This document shows, in pieces, positions 24,651 to 36,106 of a stretch of 64,000 bases of DNA (positions are counted from its first letter, which is position 1; the number at the start of each line of letters is the position of its first letter). This stretch comes from Volvariella volvacea V23. Lineage: Eukaryota > Basidiomycota > Agaricomycetes > Agaricales > Pluteaceae. The stretch is taken from assembly GCA_000349905.1 (NCBI GenBank), contig KB722737.1:1015327-1079326 (forward strand). The letters are read 5' to 3'. Made by a program: the position numbers and the translations under genes. Under the pieces are notes generated by a model. It searched no databases, was not told where the DNA came from, and saw only the letters and a list, made by a program, of their open reading frames with translations.

Positions 24651-25753
24651 ATGCGCCCCTCCTTACTCTTCTCCATCCTCATACTCGGAATCTCGTCGGT
24701 AACCTCTGCGCCGTTGTCCGCCAAACGGCAAGGAGTCGACTTTTACGATCCTAGAGAAGGCGGCGGCTCTTTCCTCAACAAATCAGGAGGACTCGGCGAG
24801 CCTCTCAACGTGCGTACTAATCACCGTATCGAGTTGCAGTTCGTCCTGATAAGACCCCTGCATCGTTAGGTGATTATTTCTGGTCTGAGCTCACCACAAG
24901 TCCTCACAAAGGACGGTTTCCTGAATTACGCTCGTGCTGTCGGAATGTGGGTATATTCTCAAACGTAGTTTATCTACTACAACGCATCTCGGCAGGTCTA
25001 AAGAATGTCTTGGTATCCACGTCGGCGATCCACAGCCTGCCAATCTGGGAGATGGTCGGGGCGATGTAGGCGAGCGGGTAAGTGCCCAACTCAGCCACAC
25101 ACATATTCCTAATAACACTACCTCGTAGGAAGTGTTGAGGGAGCACTTTAATGTCCCTATTTTTGGCACATGTTGGGAGAGCTTGGCTGGTGGAAACCAC
25201 CTAAGGCACGTCAATCCTCCTCACTGGGCTTGGAGGAATAAACCCATTGACTTGCGCTATCAGGGCGTATCCTCAGAATGGACCTCGAGCTAATAGCGGG
25301 GCCTTGTTCCTAGCGTAAGTTTTTCCTCTACAACATATCCCATGTACTCCGAGGTGTTCATTGCGGATCCATAACGACAGTGTATCACAACAAAAGGTTC
25401 ATCCACTTCTGAATCCCACTCAGTGACGGGCTAACAATTTCCCAAATAGAGTATATTCGAGCAACACGCCATTGTTCCTGATGGATACAACATCGGCCGG
25501 TACGTTGCGTTCGCTCTACCCCTTTTCCCCTTGCAAATTGGACTCGAACACTTGGCATACAAAACTGACCCTCCCTCGCACCCACAGAGACCGCCTAGTC
25601 GAAGCAGCACTCGGCCGCCGCTCCTTCGCAGGCGTCACATACGAAACGACCGTCCAGAGCCTACCTGGCTTGCTACCGGTTGGGTCTACAGGTATCAATC
25701 ATGGTATCGCGATAGACGGGGTGGTGAAGATGTTGACTGTGAGAATCGTGTAA
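24651..25753 (+). CDS. Secreted protein of unknown function (225 aa, eight exons)
   Basis: Exons 24651-24809, 24870-24946, 24996-25077, 25129-25205, 25264-25314, 25381-25396, 25450-25499 and 25588-25753. A signal peptide ends near VTSAPLSAKR, with a possible Kex2 site at KRQ. The body contains ISGLSSPQVL, ECLGIHVGDP, NLGDGRGDVG, FGTCWESLAGGNH, NSGALFLA, IVPDGYNIGRD and GVNHGI-like GINHGIAIDGVVK. I recall this block pattern from a widespread secreted protein family of basidiomycetes without known activity. Two cysteines (in ECLG and GTCW) may pair. Intron 4 starts with GC, and exon 6 is only 16 nt; both are required to keep the conserved frame. Expression is likely TATA-driven. Confidence 0.85.
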
Positions 25754-25922
25754 ATTATTTTCAAGTCCGTTTGGACTCGGGCAACGTAGTGTCAAGTGCG
25801 CATATATTCCACATTCGTTCTGTCATTGGATGCATATTATATCTATTTGGAGTGGACTGTACTCTTAGGTGTGGGTGACGATTGGAATAGGAGAAAGTTT
25901 GTTGGGATGTGATATCAAGATG

Positions 25923-26568
25923 CTATTGCGTTGATACCTGGGAATCCTCTTCAACAGACTTCGAGTCTTCCTCTTTGACTACCTGCCCACGGCCTCTCGA
26001 ACACCACTGAGCATGCTCATGCTGACATCGTACACCAGCTCCTACCTCGCCCTCGCCAGCAGTAGTAGGCGCTTCATTGGCACTAGCCACTAGTACGTGG
26101 TTCGCGGCTGTCGTGGTGCGACCCCCGGGCCAGTCGCTCTCATTCACGGACATCTCCTGGAGCTGCTCCAGCATGACTGAATCAATAGTCGAGTCCTCAA
26201 GTCGTAGACCTGCAAGTCGGAAGGGTCTGACGGCCGATTTGGGGTAGCCTCTGTGTTCTCCTGGGGGGCCGCGGCAGATTTGGCAGAGTGTACATCTGAT
26301 GTTGCTCGTGGAAGTGGTGCTGGTGCTGGTGCTGGTGGTTGGCTGACTGGCATATCGTCTCTGTCGCACTCGTGTTCCAAGTTCGAGTCCGAATCCGCAA
26401 AGTTGGGAGTTGGTACTTGCGGTAGTAGTGGAATAGCTTGCATCCGAAGTAGGTATTGATGACGGTGCTGCCACAATTGGTGGTGCTCCATGCAGAGCCA
26501 GAATATAATTCCTGCGTGCTCTCTGTCGTGTAGAGGGGTCTACTTCGTGAGTCCGTACATCGTGGCAT
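25923..26568 (-). CDS. Possible small hypothetical gene, structure unresolved
   Basis: Overlapping open frames on the minus strand look protein-like but no single model is convincing. An ATG at 26568 starts MPRCTDSRSRPLY. Another frame carries a Pro/Ala-rich segment (PPAPAPAPLPRA). A third carries MLEQLQEMSVNESDWPGG and ends at the stop at 25923. A 47-bp intron from 26211 to 26165 (GTCTAC to GAGCAG) would join the second and third frames in phase. No domain is recognised, and the upstream exon choice is open. It faces the secreted-protein gene tail to tail. Confidence 0.3.
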
Positions 26569-27129
26569 GATGCCTTGTCTAGTACGGTAGAGCGGAGGGT
26601 CAGGACTAATTTTGTGTGGAATGGTGATGAACGGGCTTACCGAGTACGACCATGCTGACGCTACTTCTGTGTATGTAGAAGCGTTGTGGCCTTGAGTACG
26701 AGTCAGCCAGTCAAACAGGCCCCTAATCCTGTCCCATAGATCTGGCCTGCTTGCTCCGCTGTGCCAGTGGTTAGTGTGAGTGTTAGCGTACTGGCGCCCG
26801 TTGAGTCAATGCATACTACGAACTCATGCACTCGCATTTTTCGAGCTTGGTGCCCCTGCTCACAGCTATCTGATTTCGTGCCAGTGGGCTAAGCTTGAAC
26901 AGCACCAAATATTCATTCAGCCACGGCACTTGCTAGCGCCCGCATCCGCTCCGCTTCTGGTAATTTATTGTCGCCTATTTGTCCGCGATCGGCCCGTTTC
27001 TGACTCTTGCCAAAAGTACTCGTGTGCCTCGGCTGGATGCTTTTGAAATCCCTGCCCTCATCGTCTTCGACGACCTCGACTCTCCTTCCATGGGCATTCC
27101 CTCGCATTACCGCAGCTAGGACCACGACC
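26569..27129. other. Intergenic, upstream of MDM31
   Basis: No supported gene. The last 93 bases before the chosen MDM31 start are open in frame with it, from an ATG at 27037. Confidence 0.45.
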
Positions 27130-29842
27130 ATGGCATCCGTCGACAGATACAATCTCATTCGCACGTTCTTCAGGCAGCAATATGTTATTTCAAATTATAC
27201 CAACGCCCAAGCTCGTACAGTGGTGGTTCCGCGTTGTGCGTTGCAGGCCGCAGCCTCTACTAGCGCTATTGCCCGACGGACGGTGCACATCAATGCAGGA
27301 CTGCACTCTCAGAGGCTCACCGTCCTCTCCAACCAACTCAAAAGTACATACCAACCGTTTCACTCCACAAGATGGAGAGCATTCTCCACACCTACACACG
27401 AACACTCTTCCAATCCCCCAAACCCACATACACCGCCACCACCCGCCACGCAACGACCATGCACATGCCAGGACCAGCCTACTAGCTCCCACCCATCACC
27501 TACATCACCCGAACCGCCGCCTTCAACCCAAAATGCACATCCTCACCACAACCTCGAGGACTACCCACGTTTATACAAGCGCCTCGCCCAGTCCTTACCT
27601 CATCCACACAGACCCACCAGAGATGACTTTCTCAAAGTCGCAACAAATTTCTGGCAGCGAATGAGGATACGCTTCAAGTGGTTCGCTGTAAGAGGGTTTC
27701 GCAGGTTTAACGCGGACGATATTTCGGCTTTTGTTACGTGGTTCTTGATGAGCCAGACATTATGGATTCTAGTTGGAACGTACGTTGAATAGTCTTTGGA
27801 TTCGTAATTATGTTGCTCATTGGCTTGCTTCTGCAGAACAACATTCTTTTCTGTTATATTTGCAACTGCCAATAGCTTACAACTACAACGTAAGCCCTGA
27901 TCTCTTTCTTGTCTATCTCGTTCTCATCCTCGGCACCTCCAGATTATATTGCACGCGCTATAAGCGACTATTTAACTTCAGAAACAGGCGTCACCATAAT
28001 ATTCGAGTCTGCAATCGTTCCCAAATGGAAGGATTCCAAACTCTCATTCAAAAACGTCTACGTATCCCGTCGACCAAACGCCACAAAATTTGCACCCAAA
28101 CGCGTCGAACACATCTCAGGGGTGGGGTACGATGTGAGCAACCACCCGTCAAATCACCACATCGAAGGGGGAGAAGAGGACGAGTTCTTTGGAGAGGAAG
28201 ATGCGGCGGTGGAGGACTGGAATATGTCGTTCTTTGATTTGACGATTGATTCGGTGGACGTTACGTTGTCGTTGTGGAGGTGGTTGGATGGGAAAGGGTT
28301 GGTCGAGGATGCCGTGGTTAAGGGCGTCCGTGGAGTGCTGGGTAAGCATGTTTCTGTCCGCATATACACACCGCCTTGTCTGACTGAGTTTAAACTTTGT
28401 GAAGATCGTCGCTCAGTGTTTTGGGATCCGGAAAACCCTCCAGACCCAGCCGCCTTCCGGCATCAGCACCAAACTGGAGATTTCGAGCTAGAATCATTGC
28501 AACTAGAAGATGTTCTTGTCACCGTATACCAGCCAGACAATTTTCGTCCTTATACCGCGTCTATCTTCCGGGCAGACATACGGTGCTTTAGGAAGCAGTG
28601 GCTATTTTACGATTTCTTGAGGGCAGAAAACGTCGTGGGACAATTCGATAATTGTCTCTTCAGTTTGCATAAGCCGCAGAGTATAGGAAGGACAACAGAG
28701 AAAGACTTGAAAGATGGTGATTGGGCGAGAATGGCAAGTATATGCGCATGGCTGTCTTTCTAAACTGACCTTGTGACACGTACAGACACGAATCCGCATA
28801 GACGGCGTCAACATTGACCACCTCCAAGGTTCCACTACTACAACTGAAGGTCCTCTATCCTGGATAACATCTGGCAAAGTCGATGCCGTCCTCGACATCA
28901 AGTTCCCGAGAGACCCACAAGAGGACTTGCCTTTCAACGCTATCCTGGGAGAAATCGCGGATGCTATAAGCACCTCACTAAATGGCGGAACCGGCGAACG
29001 TCGAGACCCAGCCCTGGAGAGAATTCCTGGGCAGAGGGAGCTTGCCAGGCCGCCTTTGACAGCACCTGAAGACCACGCTCATGCATCCTCATCTGATAAT
29101 GCTGGGGCCATAGGAGGACCCGAGTCTAGTGACCAAGAGAAGAAGTCTGAACCGAAAATTGTAATCGATATTGATTTGAGGTTCCGAGATTTGAAGGCGG
29201 CGGTCCCAATCTTTACGCAGGATCTGTCGTATGTGAATAATGCCTTGATCAGGCCTATTGTCGCTTTTATGAAGTAAGTTGAAGGCTGTGAAGAGTGAAG
29301 TCTTGCTGGTTGGTGCTGACAACGTGTTTTTTTGTAGCGCGAATCGGACGCTTGTGCCTATACATTGTAGAGTTGTCAAGGATTTGAGCGATTTTGATGG
29401 TTCGTGGACTGTAAGTCACCATCTTTTTGACATATATGCGACTATGAAGCTCACCGGACTGCTCTTATAGATGTGGGATAGTATGTCTGCTAGATATTTC
29501 GCTTAGAAACCGGCGCTGACTAGTTCATTCCTCTTAGGCGGCCTGATGGACGAGATCTCACTCAAAGTCTACGACGCTCTTGCATACCACGTCACGCATT
29601 CCAACATGAACAGACAACGAATCAAAACCGTCAGCTTGTGGAGTCTCCAAATGACTGCCAGCGCGGTGCTTTCTGCATTAAGAACTGCCATGGACCCCGT
29701 TTCGAAACATCTGAAGGAGGTTTATATGAACAGACATCGTGGTGCAGTTGCTACTGCTCCGCTGGCAGGCTCGGGAGTGGATGGTATCGGTCATGGATTG
29801 GGTGGTATTGGGTATCTTTATGAGGCCGCGTATGAGGTTTAA
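27130..29842 (+). CDS. MDM31: Mdm31/Mdm32 family mitochondrial inner membrane protein
   Basis: Needed for mitochondrial morphology, distribution and lipid homeostasis; located in the inner membrane. Exons 27130-27779, 27837-27889, 27943-28341, 28405-28733, 28786-29273, 29338-29410, 29471-29480 and 29538-29842 give 768 residues. The N-terminus is basic and hydroxylated with few acids, as for a mitochondrial presequence. A hydrophobic region near 197-230 is the first membrane anchor. Family blocks follow: SDYLTSETGVTIIFESAIVP, NMSFFDLTIDSVDVTLSLWR, RKQWLFYDFLRAENVVG, RIRIDGVNIDHLQG and SGLMDEISLKVYDALAYHV. I chose the ATG in GACCATGG; an in-frame ATG at 27037 would add 31 presequence-like residues. 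Intron 4 (28734-28785) is GC-AG, and exon 7 is 10 nt (encodes MWD and one base). Confidence 0.93.
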
Positions 29843-30013
29843 GTTATGTTATGTTGACGATGGATGCTGTACTCGGGTACACGTTTGTATCGTTGATTCA
29901 GACATCATCACAGGTATTCGTCATACGAGCTGTATATATTGCGAGGTGAGGGTAATACAAGCAAAACCCTCTTTTAGATTTGGGAGACGACCACCAGCAC
30001 ATAGGTAGGCCCA

Positions 30014-32011
30014 TCACCGTCTTGTTTTCTTGGACCGAGGTCCTCCCTCTTCGTCCCCTTTTCGTTTTGCTTGCGCCTTCTCTCGTTCCTTGGCAAGCTG
30101 TGTCTTGACTTTCGCCAGCGTCTGTTCTAGCAGACGTTTTTCTCCTATCCGAACAATTAACGCATTCCGCTTGTTCAAAGGAGGATCTGAGGACAGTGCT
30201 TCTTCATCTTCCTATAATATTTCAACAAAGTGCAGTTATGAGTGTCATGAAATATAACTGCAACGATGGCAACACGTACTTGACGGGATGTTGGGTACTC
30301 TTTCAATCTATTCTCTAGCACTTCACTAAACGTTTCGAGGGTTGGAACGTCCACTTTGGGTTTAGGTGGTTTCCCCTTCCCTTGGACCTTCTTGAACTCA
30401 TCTGGTGAGAGAAAGAGGAGCCGGATGAGCGCCATGCTCGCCTCTGGAAGCGTGTTGTCTGCTTCAAGTACAAAAACACTACACGATATCGCTTATCAGC
30501 AAGAATTCGCGACGCCAATAATAGGGTGGATGAAAGCTCACTCGTCTCCGCCCTCTTCTAACCACCAATCTATCCGCTCGCGGGAGGACTCTGGATCTAA
30601 ACTCGGGTTATGTTTTTCAACGGCAGCAACGACGAGATCCGCTCGTATTTCGACTACATCTCCTGGATTGCCTTGGCCGCTCCCCAGCAGAGGTATCACG
30701 TCCACATGACCGTATCTGCGGAGCAATTCCGAGTTGGGTAGGTCGCCATAGGTATTCCACTGGAGTACCGATGCGGGGAATTTAGCGGTTAGAGGTGGTC
30801 AGAATTGTGGAGTGGGTACTCACGATCTGTTCGCCAGCTCTAATCGTTTGTGTCGAGATCATCCCGAGGAAATTCTCCTCATAGAACAGTTTTGCCTGGA
30901 TTTTATCGCGTTCGTTAGCTCTAAAAGTTGCAGCAAAGGGACGGGACCAACGTTTTCGTGTCCATACCTCGCATTTAGCATATCCGCCATGGGAACCATG
31001 GAAATATCAGAGGCGTCAACCTCCTCTCCATCCTCATCGCGTTCCTCATGGTCAGCCCCATCGTGTGATGGAGGGTCGACGTCCATGGAACTATCGTTCG
31101 CGTTGCCAGTAGTATTTCCCTCTTCTTCCTCATCGTCAAGGTTCCAGCGCTCTACTTCGAAACTGCGCGACAGGATGCGGCTACCCATGATGTGGTATGC
31201 CTCGAGCGTGTAGTGGGTTGGTATCCGGTCTGGCGGAAAGAGATCTGGGCGACTCTTGACGCGTGCGGGTTACTATGAGTGATTGGTGGACGGCGGTGGG
31301 CGGTGAGATTGGAGGGCTCACCTGAACAGCTGGAAGCACCTTTTGACTGTAATCCCGTTCTGCCTCGTCTCTTCCGAGCTTTTCTAGCATTCAAGTATTT
31401 GAAATGCCATCTCCTTAGTAGGAAGCCGAAGCACTACTCACCTACTATAGACGTTCCCTTAAGCTCATCCAACTCTTCTTGATTCCAAAACATTGGGGTA
31501 TCAAACTTGGTAGGTAAAATCTCTAGAACCAGAGCCCCGTCATTACAAAGCATTCGTACAAGGATTTAAAGAGCCACTTGGCGTACCGAGATAATCATTC
31601 CACTTGGACGATGCACCAGAAGCCGCCTCCCACATCATGCACAATATTAATCCCGCCCAGCCTTCGTTCAGCTTCCTCTCGTTCCATGCATCTTTTCCGA
31701 ATTTGCCGGGAAGGGTAGACGTCCGAGTAGAGAGTGTGAGAGATCGAGGGATAGTGAACAGCGCGTGGCCTGCCTATTCGCGCGTTGAAATGATCGTCAT
31801 TGGGCAGAACCGACACACGTATCGCCATAAGCCCAATGTAGCTGACAGTCAAAACGTGGAGGCTCACTGGTATATCTCGTTTTGCGAAGGCGCCTCTGCC
31901 CCCTTCACTCAACGGAAAGTCCATAAACCCTACAGACTCCCTATCGATTGTCCCCCCATTTTTCGTGAACCAGTCAAGGAATCCTGCAAGCTCCTGTTCA
32001 GTGGTGTCCAT
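30014..32011 (-). CDS. RKM4: Rkm4-like SET-domain lysine methyltransferase
   Basis: Rkm4 monomethylates a lysine of a large-subunit ribosomal protein using S-adenosylmethionine; by similarity this does the same. Nine exons: 31868-32011, 31587-31773, 31442-31522, 31322-31383, 30952-31254, 30824-30895, 30542-30759, 30280-30478, 30014-30211, giving 487 residues (the yeast protein is about the same). The start is in a perfect GCCACCATGG context. The split SET domain begins GGRGAFAKRDIP and passes through GHALFTIPRSLTL. It continues to ISMVPMADMLNARYG, GEQIWNTYGDLPNSELL and RRYGHVD, followed by the Rubisco-LSMT-type substrate-binding helices. A roughly 45-residue acidic insert precedes ISMVPMADML. 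The tail is Lys/Arg-rich (KKTRR), likely nuclear. It converges on MDM31 with only 171 bp between stops. Confidence 0.93.
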
Positions 32012-32407
32012 GGTGGCAAGTATATAGCAAATGACGTGAAGTTGAGAGGTTTGGCAATACCATCAATTGATTAAATTTTGGCGCGATGCCCGGGCCGGCT
32101 GAAAGCCATGCTTGGAGCACCATTCCTAAAACTACGACAGAGGGCAAGGGATTGGAGACAGGATAATGGACCCATATACAGATGGCATTAGTAAAGTAGT
32201 AGACATGAGGAAAACACGAGACGAGGCACTGATTGTATTTACATGATTTACATCCTAGATTTCGGCATGATCATGAGGCTAACACCGGATTAAATGCGCA
32301 ATGTATACAAGGTACTCCGACACCCAAAAGGAAAACTGAAGAGGAGAACGTCCATGTCCGTATTGTACAAGCTCGCTTGCAATCCCATCTTGTAGGTTTT
32401 TCGGTGG
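32012..32407. other. Short intergenic gap between tandem minus-strand genes
   Basis: 3' region of the HMG-box gene and promoter of the RKM4-like gene; no other signal seen. Confidence 0.5.
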
Positions 32408-33822
32408 TCAATTGTCCGCCAAAGGTAGCGTGCGGGAGGAGATCGAAATAATCTCGTCGGTGGTGCGGCGCTTTGTGGAGGGAGTAACCAATGGGCTGTT
32501 GGGACCTCCTGCGAAATGTTCTTGCAGATCCCGCATAAACTGTTCGTCTGGCTCGAGCAGGGGTGTGATGCCAGATTTTGAGTCGTGACTACAGATGCAT
32601 TCAGGCCAAGAGGTTGTTGGTAATGGTGGCCGACAAGTGGAGGTGGGAGAAATAGTGACCGAGAATTCGTGTAGGGAAGGACAAAAAGCCTTGTGGGCAT
32701 CATCTTCAGGCTCAAAGATGGAATTGGGGATAGGCGCAAATGGGTTGATGAATTCGATTAGATTGCGACTTTCACGCATTTTCATTGCATCTGGATTAGA
32801 AGTGACGCCGGTTGGGGGCATTTCCTGCGGGTTTGTCAATACCAAAATTTGCAGGGACCGACAGAAGAAAGCCTTACATGGATGCCTGTCTGCTGCAGTT
32901 CCTTAGGATCGACTATATTTCCCCAAAGTCCCAGCGAATTGTCGGAGTCCGCCGCCCAAGGAGTATTGTCAAAGGAGGGGCCAACGGTATAAGCACCGAG
33001 AGACATCGGGGGACCGAGATTTAAGCCTCTTGCCCAAGGAAATGTGAAAGATCGGCATGGAAGTCCCTCAGAGATGGATGGAGCATTGTCAAGTGGAAGG
33101 GAGTGGTACATAATGGTGCGGCTCGGTCGGCGCGAGAGGTCATCCTTTGTCTCCAAAATCGTCAGGCCTTGATATTCTGCAGGGGGGGCAACGGGAATAG
33201 CTCCAGGAGGGGGACAGGAGGATGCCCTTCGTAGGGGCTCTGGAGCGACGGCATACGCCGTATCACTAGCTAAAAGGCTAGAGATCTCATCCCACTCGCA
33301 ATCGAGTGGGTCGTGTCCTATGCGAAAGACGCTGTCATTCGTTTCAGAGAACTCGGGCGTGGATGTAGAGGAGGTGGTTGCTTTGGCCTTCATAGATTCC
33401 TTCTTAAGCTTGGCCTTGGACGTCGGGCCTGATAGGGCATTGGGCGAGAGGTACCGGTATTCGGGATATTTCTTGCGGTGGCGGTCCTTTTCCACTTTCG
33501 CCATTACCATCCAGGGCCTCTTGTCTTTATCGCTCATTTCCCTCCAGATTCTACCAGCTATACGGGAGATATTACGGTGATCGCTTTCGACGTCCGCTGG
33601 AACTTTGCCCTGACGAACGAAGTCGCAGCGGAAGAGAATGAAGGCGTTACGAGGGCGGGGTACATGGCCGGCGGGTTGTTTCCGTGCATGAGATTTCTTG
33701 GAGGGATCCGGTTGAGTGTAAGTCGGATGGGGAAGAACGCCAGGGGAGATCTTGCTTCGCTTCCCAGAGGGAGGGCCCTCAGCAGCAGGTGCAAGAGCGG
33801 CAGGCTGATCAGGAGGTATCAT
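32408..33822 (-). CDS. HMG-box transcription factor
   Basis: Exons 32878-33822 and 32408-32824 give 453 residues. I start at the ATG at 33822 (MIPPDQPAALAP) because the longer frame begins at TTG. A single MATA-type HMG box spans about 54-125. It has the pattern PRPRNAFILFRCDFVRQ, then ISRIAGRIWREM, then KRPWMVMAKVEKDRHRKKYP. It resembles the sequence-specific HMG proteins of sexual development (Ste11, Prf1 and mat HMG groups). The rest is Pro/Ser-rich and probably disordered activation region. The target genes and role are not shown by the sequence. An AACAAAG core lies about 205 bp upstream, which could allow autoregulation, but that is speculative. Confidence 0.88.
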
Positions 33823-35236
33823 GGATATGTTCAACGAGATGCCTAGTAGGAGAGAGGTGAATGGTTGGATTGGACTGTTGACTGTAAAGATGGGATTGAG
33901 GAAGAACGAATGGGACAAGAGGTCTCAAAGCAGAGACGGGAGCAAAAGCTTTATACGTTGTTTGTCGAGAACTGTACACGTTTTACCAGGCAAAGATCTT
34001 AGGAACCGGATGAACTCCACTCATTGAACAAAGACCTGAAGGAAAATCAGCCAGCTTGACTTTGCAGACAAATAAGCGCGCTAGAGGACTTGTCGACGTC
34101 CAATTGATGGGTTGCGATGAAGTGCATCTTGAAACACAGGGATTGGGCTCGAAGAGTAGGTCCCCTTGTAATTTATTATATTCTGTACCGATGCACGTCC
34201 CGACGTACGCTTTGCATGCATACGAGCCACGGCAGGCGCACACGCCTGGCAAAGTACTTGACATCCTTTGCAATCCCGAAATTGGAAATGCCGGTTGATC
34301 GAATTTCCAGGGACGCGGTGTGGTCAGAACGGAATATCATATTCAATGTCTTTGAAAGCTCAAGAAAGAGAAAATAATGCTGCATTGTTCCCTGTATATG
34401 GAAATAACAGCTGCATTTGGTGAGCTGTCCGTGCATGCTAAAATCATTAAGAATGTTCAACCGTGCAGGGTCACCATATGGATCATGATATGGATAAGTC
34501 GCTGACCCTGAAAATGAAAAAGCAGCGGCTTGAAGTGGAGAAATCCATTCATATTTTCTTACCAAGGCCAGTACGTGGGTATGCACGTTTACACATCCTT
34601 ATGAATGTAGTCAAAGTAACCGACCCTGTTTCATAACATGGCTACACTGTCATTGTTGACTGCCTTCATACTCGTTGCAAATGATAAGTTATGGGGATTC
34701 ACGACCAACAGAGCATTGAAAGCACGCACCGATAACTATCGCTAGACCGTGCGCATCGTTTCGCTATGAGAGCCGTCAGAGACGCGCCATTTCACTTATT
34801 TACATATTTCAAGCGCTCGTGATTGCCTTGTATAATACGCGTTCCCGTCTTAAACACTCCAAAGGATTGAGATCTGTCTTTAACGATAGAAATGTACTTG
34901 GATCCTTTCATTGACAACTCCTCGGTGCTCGTGATGGAAATCCCCTGAATAGCACTGCCAAGCCGTCCCCGTCTAGTGTCTCCAAAAGACCTGCAGGTAT
35001 ACAATAGTTGTGGTTGCTTGTCAAGAAACAATTTTGAGTAGCGGTCAGCTGAGCGCGTTGCGAGTCGCGCCACTGCCCAATGCCCGGTCGATGCCGGTTT
35101 ACGCATATTTGTGCCATTACCCCGTGAAGATGTCGCCATCGCAGCACATTCTTACACCATCCAGGACTGAAGAAAATTGCAGCATGGAACGCGAGATGAC
35201 AAAGTATAGCGCCAATCGCCACCCTCAGATACCACC
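33823..35236. other. Intergenic between divergent genes
   Basis: Shared upstream region of the HMG-box gene and the F-box-like gene. No gene is supported; the only noted word is AACAAAG at 34027-34033. Confidence 0.45.
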
Positions 35237-36106
35237 ATGAATACCTGCCCTCCTGAGCTGCATGCTTATATCTGCCAGTTGGCATGTACAGACGATGGGA
35301 GCACTGTCCGAGCCCTTTCGCTCGTTTCGTCATATTTTGGGGAGGTTGCACGACGATTTGCGTTGCAATCGATCTCCGTAACGGGATGGCCACAGATCAG
35401 TCAGCTTTCTGCGAGATTAAAGCAAAGGTCTCCTCAAGCAGAACCTATTCGAAACCTTTACTTGTCTGCACAAGACTTGGAAAGCTCCCCCGATACGGAT
35501 TCGGAATCTTATACCAATTCCGTCCTGCAACTGGTTTCCTCGGCCGCTCCTACACTGGAAACGTTGGTGTTGGTTCTAGGATCTTGTCCTAGCTCTATAC
35601 CATTACTCAGCCGGATATATCGCATACAGTTCCCGGTCCTTCGGGAATTGTCAATTTCGGGTTTTTACCCATTCCCTTCAACACGCGGGTCGTTTCCCTC
35701 TTTAACGCACTTACACCTCAATGGAAATCGTAACCCTTACGGCCTGTTCTCCACAGGCGCTCTCAAGGCCGCGTTCCCCATTTTGTCCTGCTTGCGCGTT
35801 TCGGGACTCAACTTGGCGACGACATTCTTACAAGAGCTGGAGGGCGCAATTCACGAAGATACAGATAACCTCACTCCGACAACTCTCAGAGAAGTTGTGC
35901 TGCAGGCCGCGCCAGCTCCACCAGTCACACCAAAGCCCACCAGCGCTCAACTCAAACATGCTGCCATGATGCGCAAGCTGGATAGCTTACGCGATGCTAA
36001 TGCCAATGGAGTTGTCGTCCGAGTCCTGGAGTGTGGTCATTTGGATAATGTCTCGATGTCAAATTACTGGCTTGATCGTATGAGTGGTAGGCCGGGCGGC
36101 TGGTGA
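35237..36106 (+). CDS. F-box/LRR-like protein (289 aa, intronless)
   Basis: Single-exon frame from ATG in a CACCATGA context. The N-terminal 45 residues (CPPELHAYICQLAC, then VRALSLVSSYFGEVARRFALQSI) fit the degenerate F-box of the large agaricomycete F-box family. What follows is Leu-rich with LRR-like repeats such as FPVLRELSISGFYPF, FPSLTHLHLNGN and FPILSCLRVSGLNL. Such proteins may bring substrates to SCF ubiquitin ligases, but most members of the expanded family are untested. Cysteine and Ser content is ordinary, and no membrane segment is seen. Confidence 0.7.
   Translation: MNTCPPELHAYICQLACTDDGSTVRALSLVSSYFGEVARRFALQSISVTGWPQISQLSARLKQRSPQAEPIRNLYLSAQDLESSPDTDSESYTNSVLQLVSSAAPTLETLVLVLGSCPSSIPLLSRIYRIQFPVLRELSISGFYPFPSTRGSFPSLTHLHLNGNRNPYGLFSTGALKAAFPILSCLRVSGLNLATTFLQELEGAIHEDTDNLTPTTLREVVLQAAPAPPVTPKPTSAQLKHAAMMRKLDSLRDANANGVVVRVLECGHLDNVSMSNYWLDRMSGRPGGW

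Noticed and set aside
30895..30952. Reading through intron 30896-30951 of the RKM4-like gene as coding (NVGPVPLLQLLELTN)
   Set aside because: The frame is open, but joining at GT/AG gives the expected NARYGHENAKLFYEENF continuity with a canonical 56-bp intron, so the retained reading is less likely.
33823..33918. N-terminal extension of the HMG-box protein
   Set aside because: The extra 32 codons begin at TTG and are hydrophobic, unlike a nuclear factor; the first ATG is at 33822.
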